DNA from: CAZCAC01 sp964496575
GTDB taxonomy: Bacteria; Planctomycetota; UBA1135; GCA-002686595
Direction of reading: 5' to 3'
Length of the DNA: 64,000 bases
NCBI GenBank assembly: GCA_964496575.1
Contig: CAZCAC010000040.1
Coordinates: 3,892-67,891 of the forward strand
The translations under genes and the position numbers were made by a program. Numbering within the stretch: position 1 is the stretch's first letter; each line of letters begins with the position of its first letter. Positions 63,892 to 64,000 of the stretch are shown here, one piece after another. The notes beneath the pieces were generated by a model. That model had not been told where the DNA came from. It searched no databases and worked only from the letters and a program-made list of their open reading frames with translations.

Positions 63892-64000
63892 CTACTCGAT
63901 CTCGAAGCGCACGTCGTTGCGGAACTGAATACGGCGTCGCACACCTAAGCCCCCGCGTGGGCCCAAGCCCGGGCCCCCCCCAGGAGGGAGCCAAAACCCC
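63892..64000 (-). CDS. 3' end of a gene running off the right edge
   Basis: On the minus strand an open frame enters from the window edge and stops at 63892 (TAG). The last ~16 residues (RRRIQFRNDVRFEIE) look like a real C-terminus. Upstream of them the frame becomes Gly/Pro-rich within a stretch of homopolymer runs (to 64000) that looks unreliable. Nothing can be said about its function. Confidence 0.4.
   Translation of the reverse strand, partial: GFWLPPGGGPGLGPRGGLGVRRRIQFRNDVRFEIE

Overview
The window is GC-rich bacterial chromosome, densely coded on both strands. Most products are exported: signal peptides, lipoboxes, beta-propellers and long secreted proteins of unknown role dominate. 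The secreted proteins repeatedly end in one of two roughly 130-160-residue C-terminal modules (type A: a Cys-rich GTPCPC block followed by a YQCWYR-like block; type B: a PNS..G block ending FN.SDA). These modules, the planctomycete-like ECF sigma factors paired with Ser/Thr kinases, and the abundance of FG-GAP, NHL and BNR propellers suggest a planctomycete, probably of the deep-branching Saltatorellus/Engelhardtia (UBA1135-like) group. That placement is inference from remembered protein families, not from a marker gene. I see no rRNA, tRNA, CRISPR array or insertion sequence.

Layout. 1-5.7 kb: a BlaR1-like M56 metallopeptidase behind two tandem BlaI-type operators, a Cys-rich exported protein, an OB-fold lipoprotein and a sortilin-like BNR propeller protein. 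5.7-15.2 kb: an acetyltransferase relic, an FG-GAP protein, a VWA protein, a deiminase-fold protein that seems to have lost its catalytic residues, the intact acetyltransferase, a DUF4143 ATPase and a GspG-like protein. 15.5-25.9 kb: a giant Gly-rich lipoprotein, secreted proteins, an SGNH hydrolase, a chimeric aspartoacylase/BPL_N reading frame, a pair of paralogous membrane proteins and a second FG-GAP protein. 25.9-31.9 kb: a methyltransferase and 6-phosphofructokinase sharing a symmetric divergent promoter, RNase Z, a metallophosphoesterase and a degenerate peptidase-like protein.

31.9-37.2 kb (minus strand) is a seven-gene, tightly coupled operon built around an ExbB/ExbD proton channel and a TonB/TolA-like protein, flanked by two coiled-coil periplasmic proteins and two lipoproteins. 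It looks like a Tol-Pal or TonB2-type envelope machine with unfamiliar periplasmic parts, and is the best candidate here for an undescribed system.

37.4-49 kb holds an NHL propeller protein and a sialic-acid locus. On the minus strand are a sialidase, a sialate O-acetylesterase and a secreted protein sharing the sialidase's N-terminal module. Divergently, on the plus strand, are a GntR/LacI-type regulator, an N-acetylneuraminate lyase-like enzyme and a fused kelch (NanM-like)/sodium-solute symporter, all overlapping by 4 nt. Together these would release, de-acetylate, epimerise, import and cleave sialic acid.

49-64 kb has a YedF/DsrE-like protein, two sigma-factor/Ser-Thr-kinase modules, a third lone sigma factor, several secreted proteins of unknown function, and the end of a minus-strand gene at the right edge, where the last ~50 bases look unreliable.
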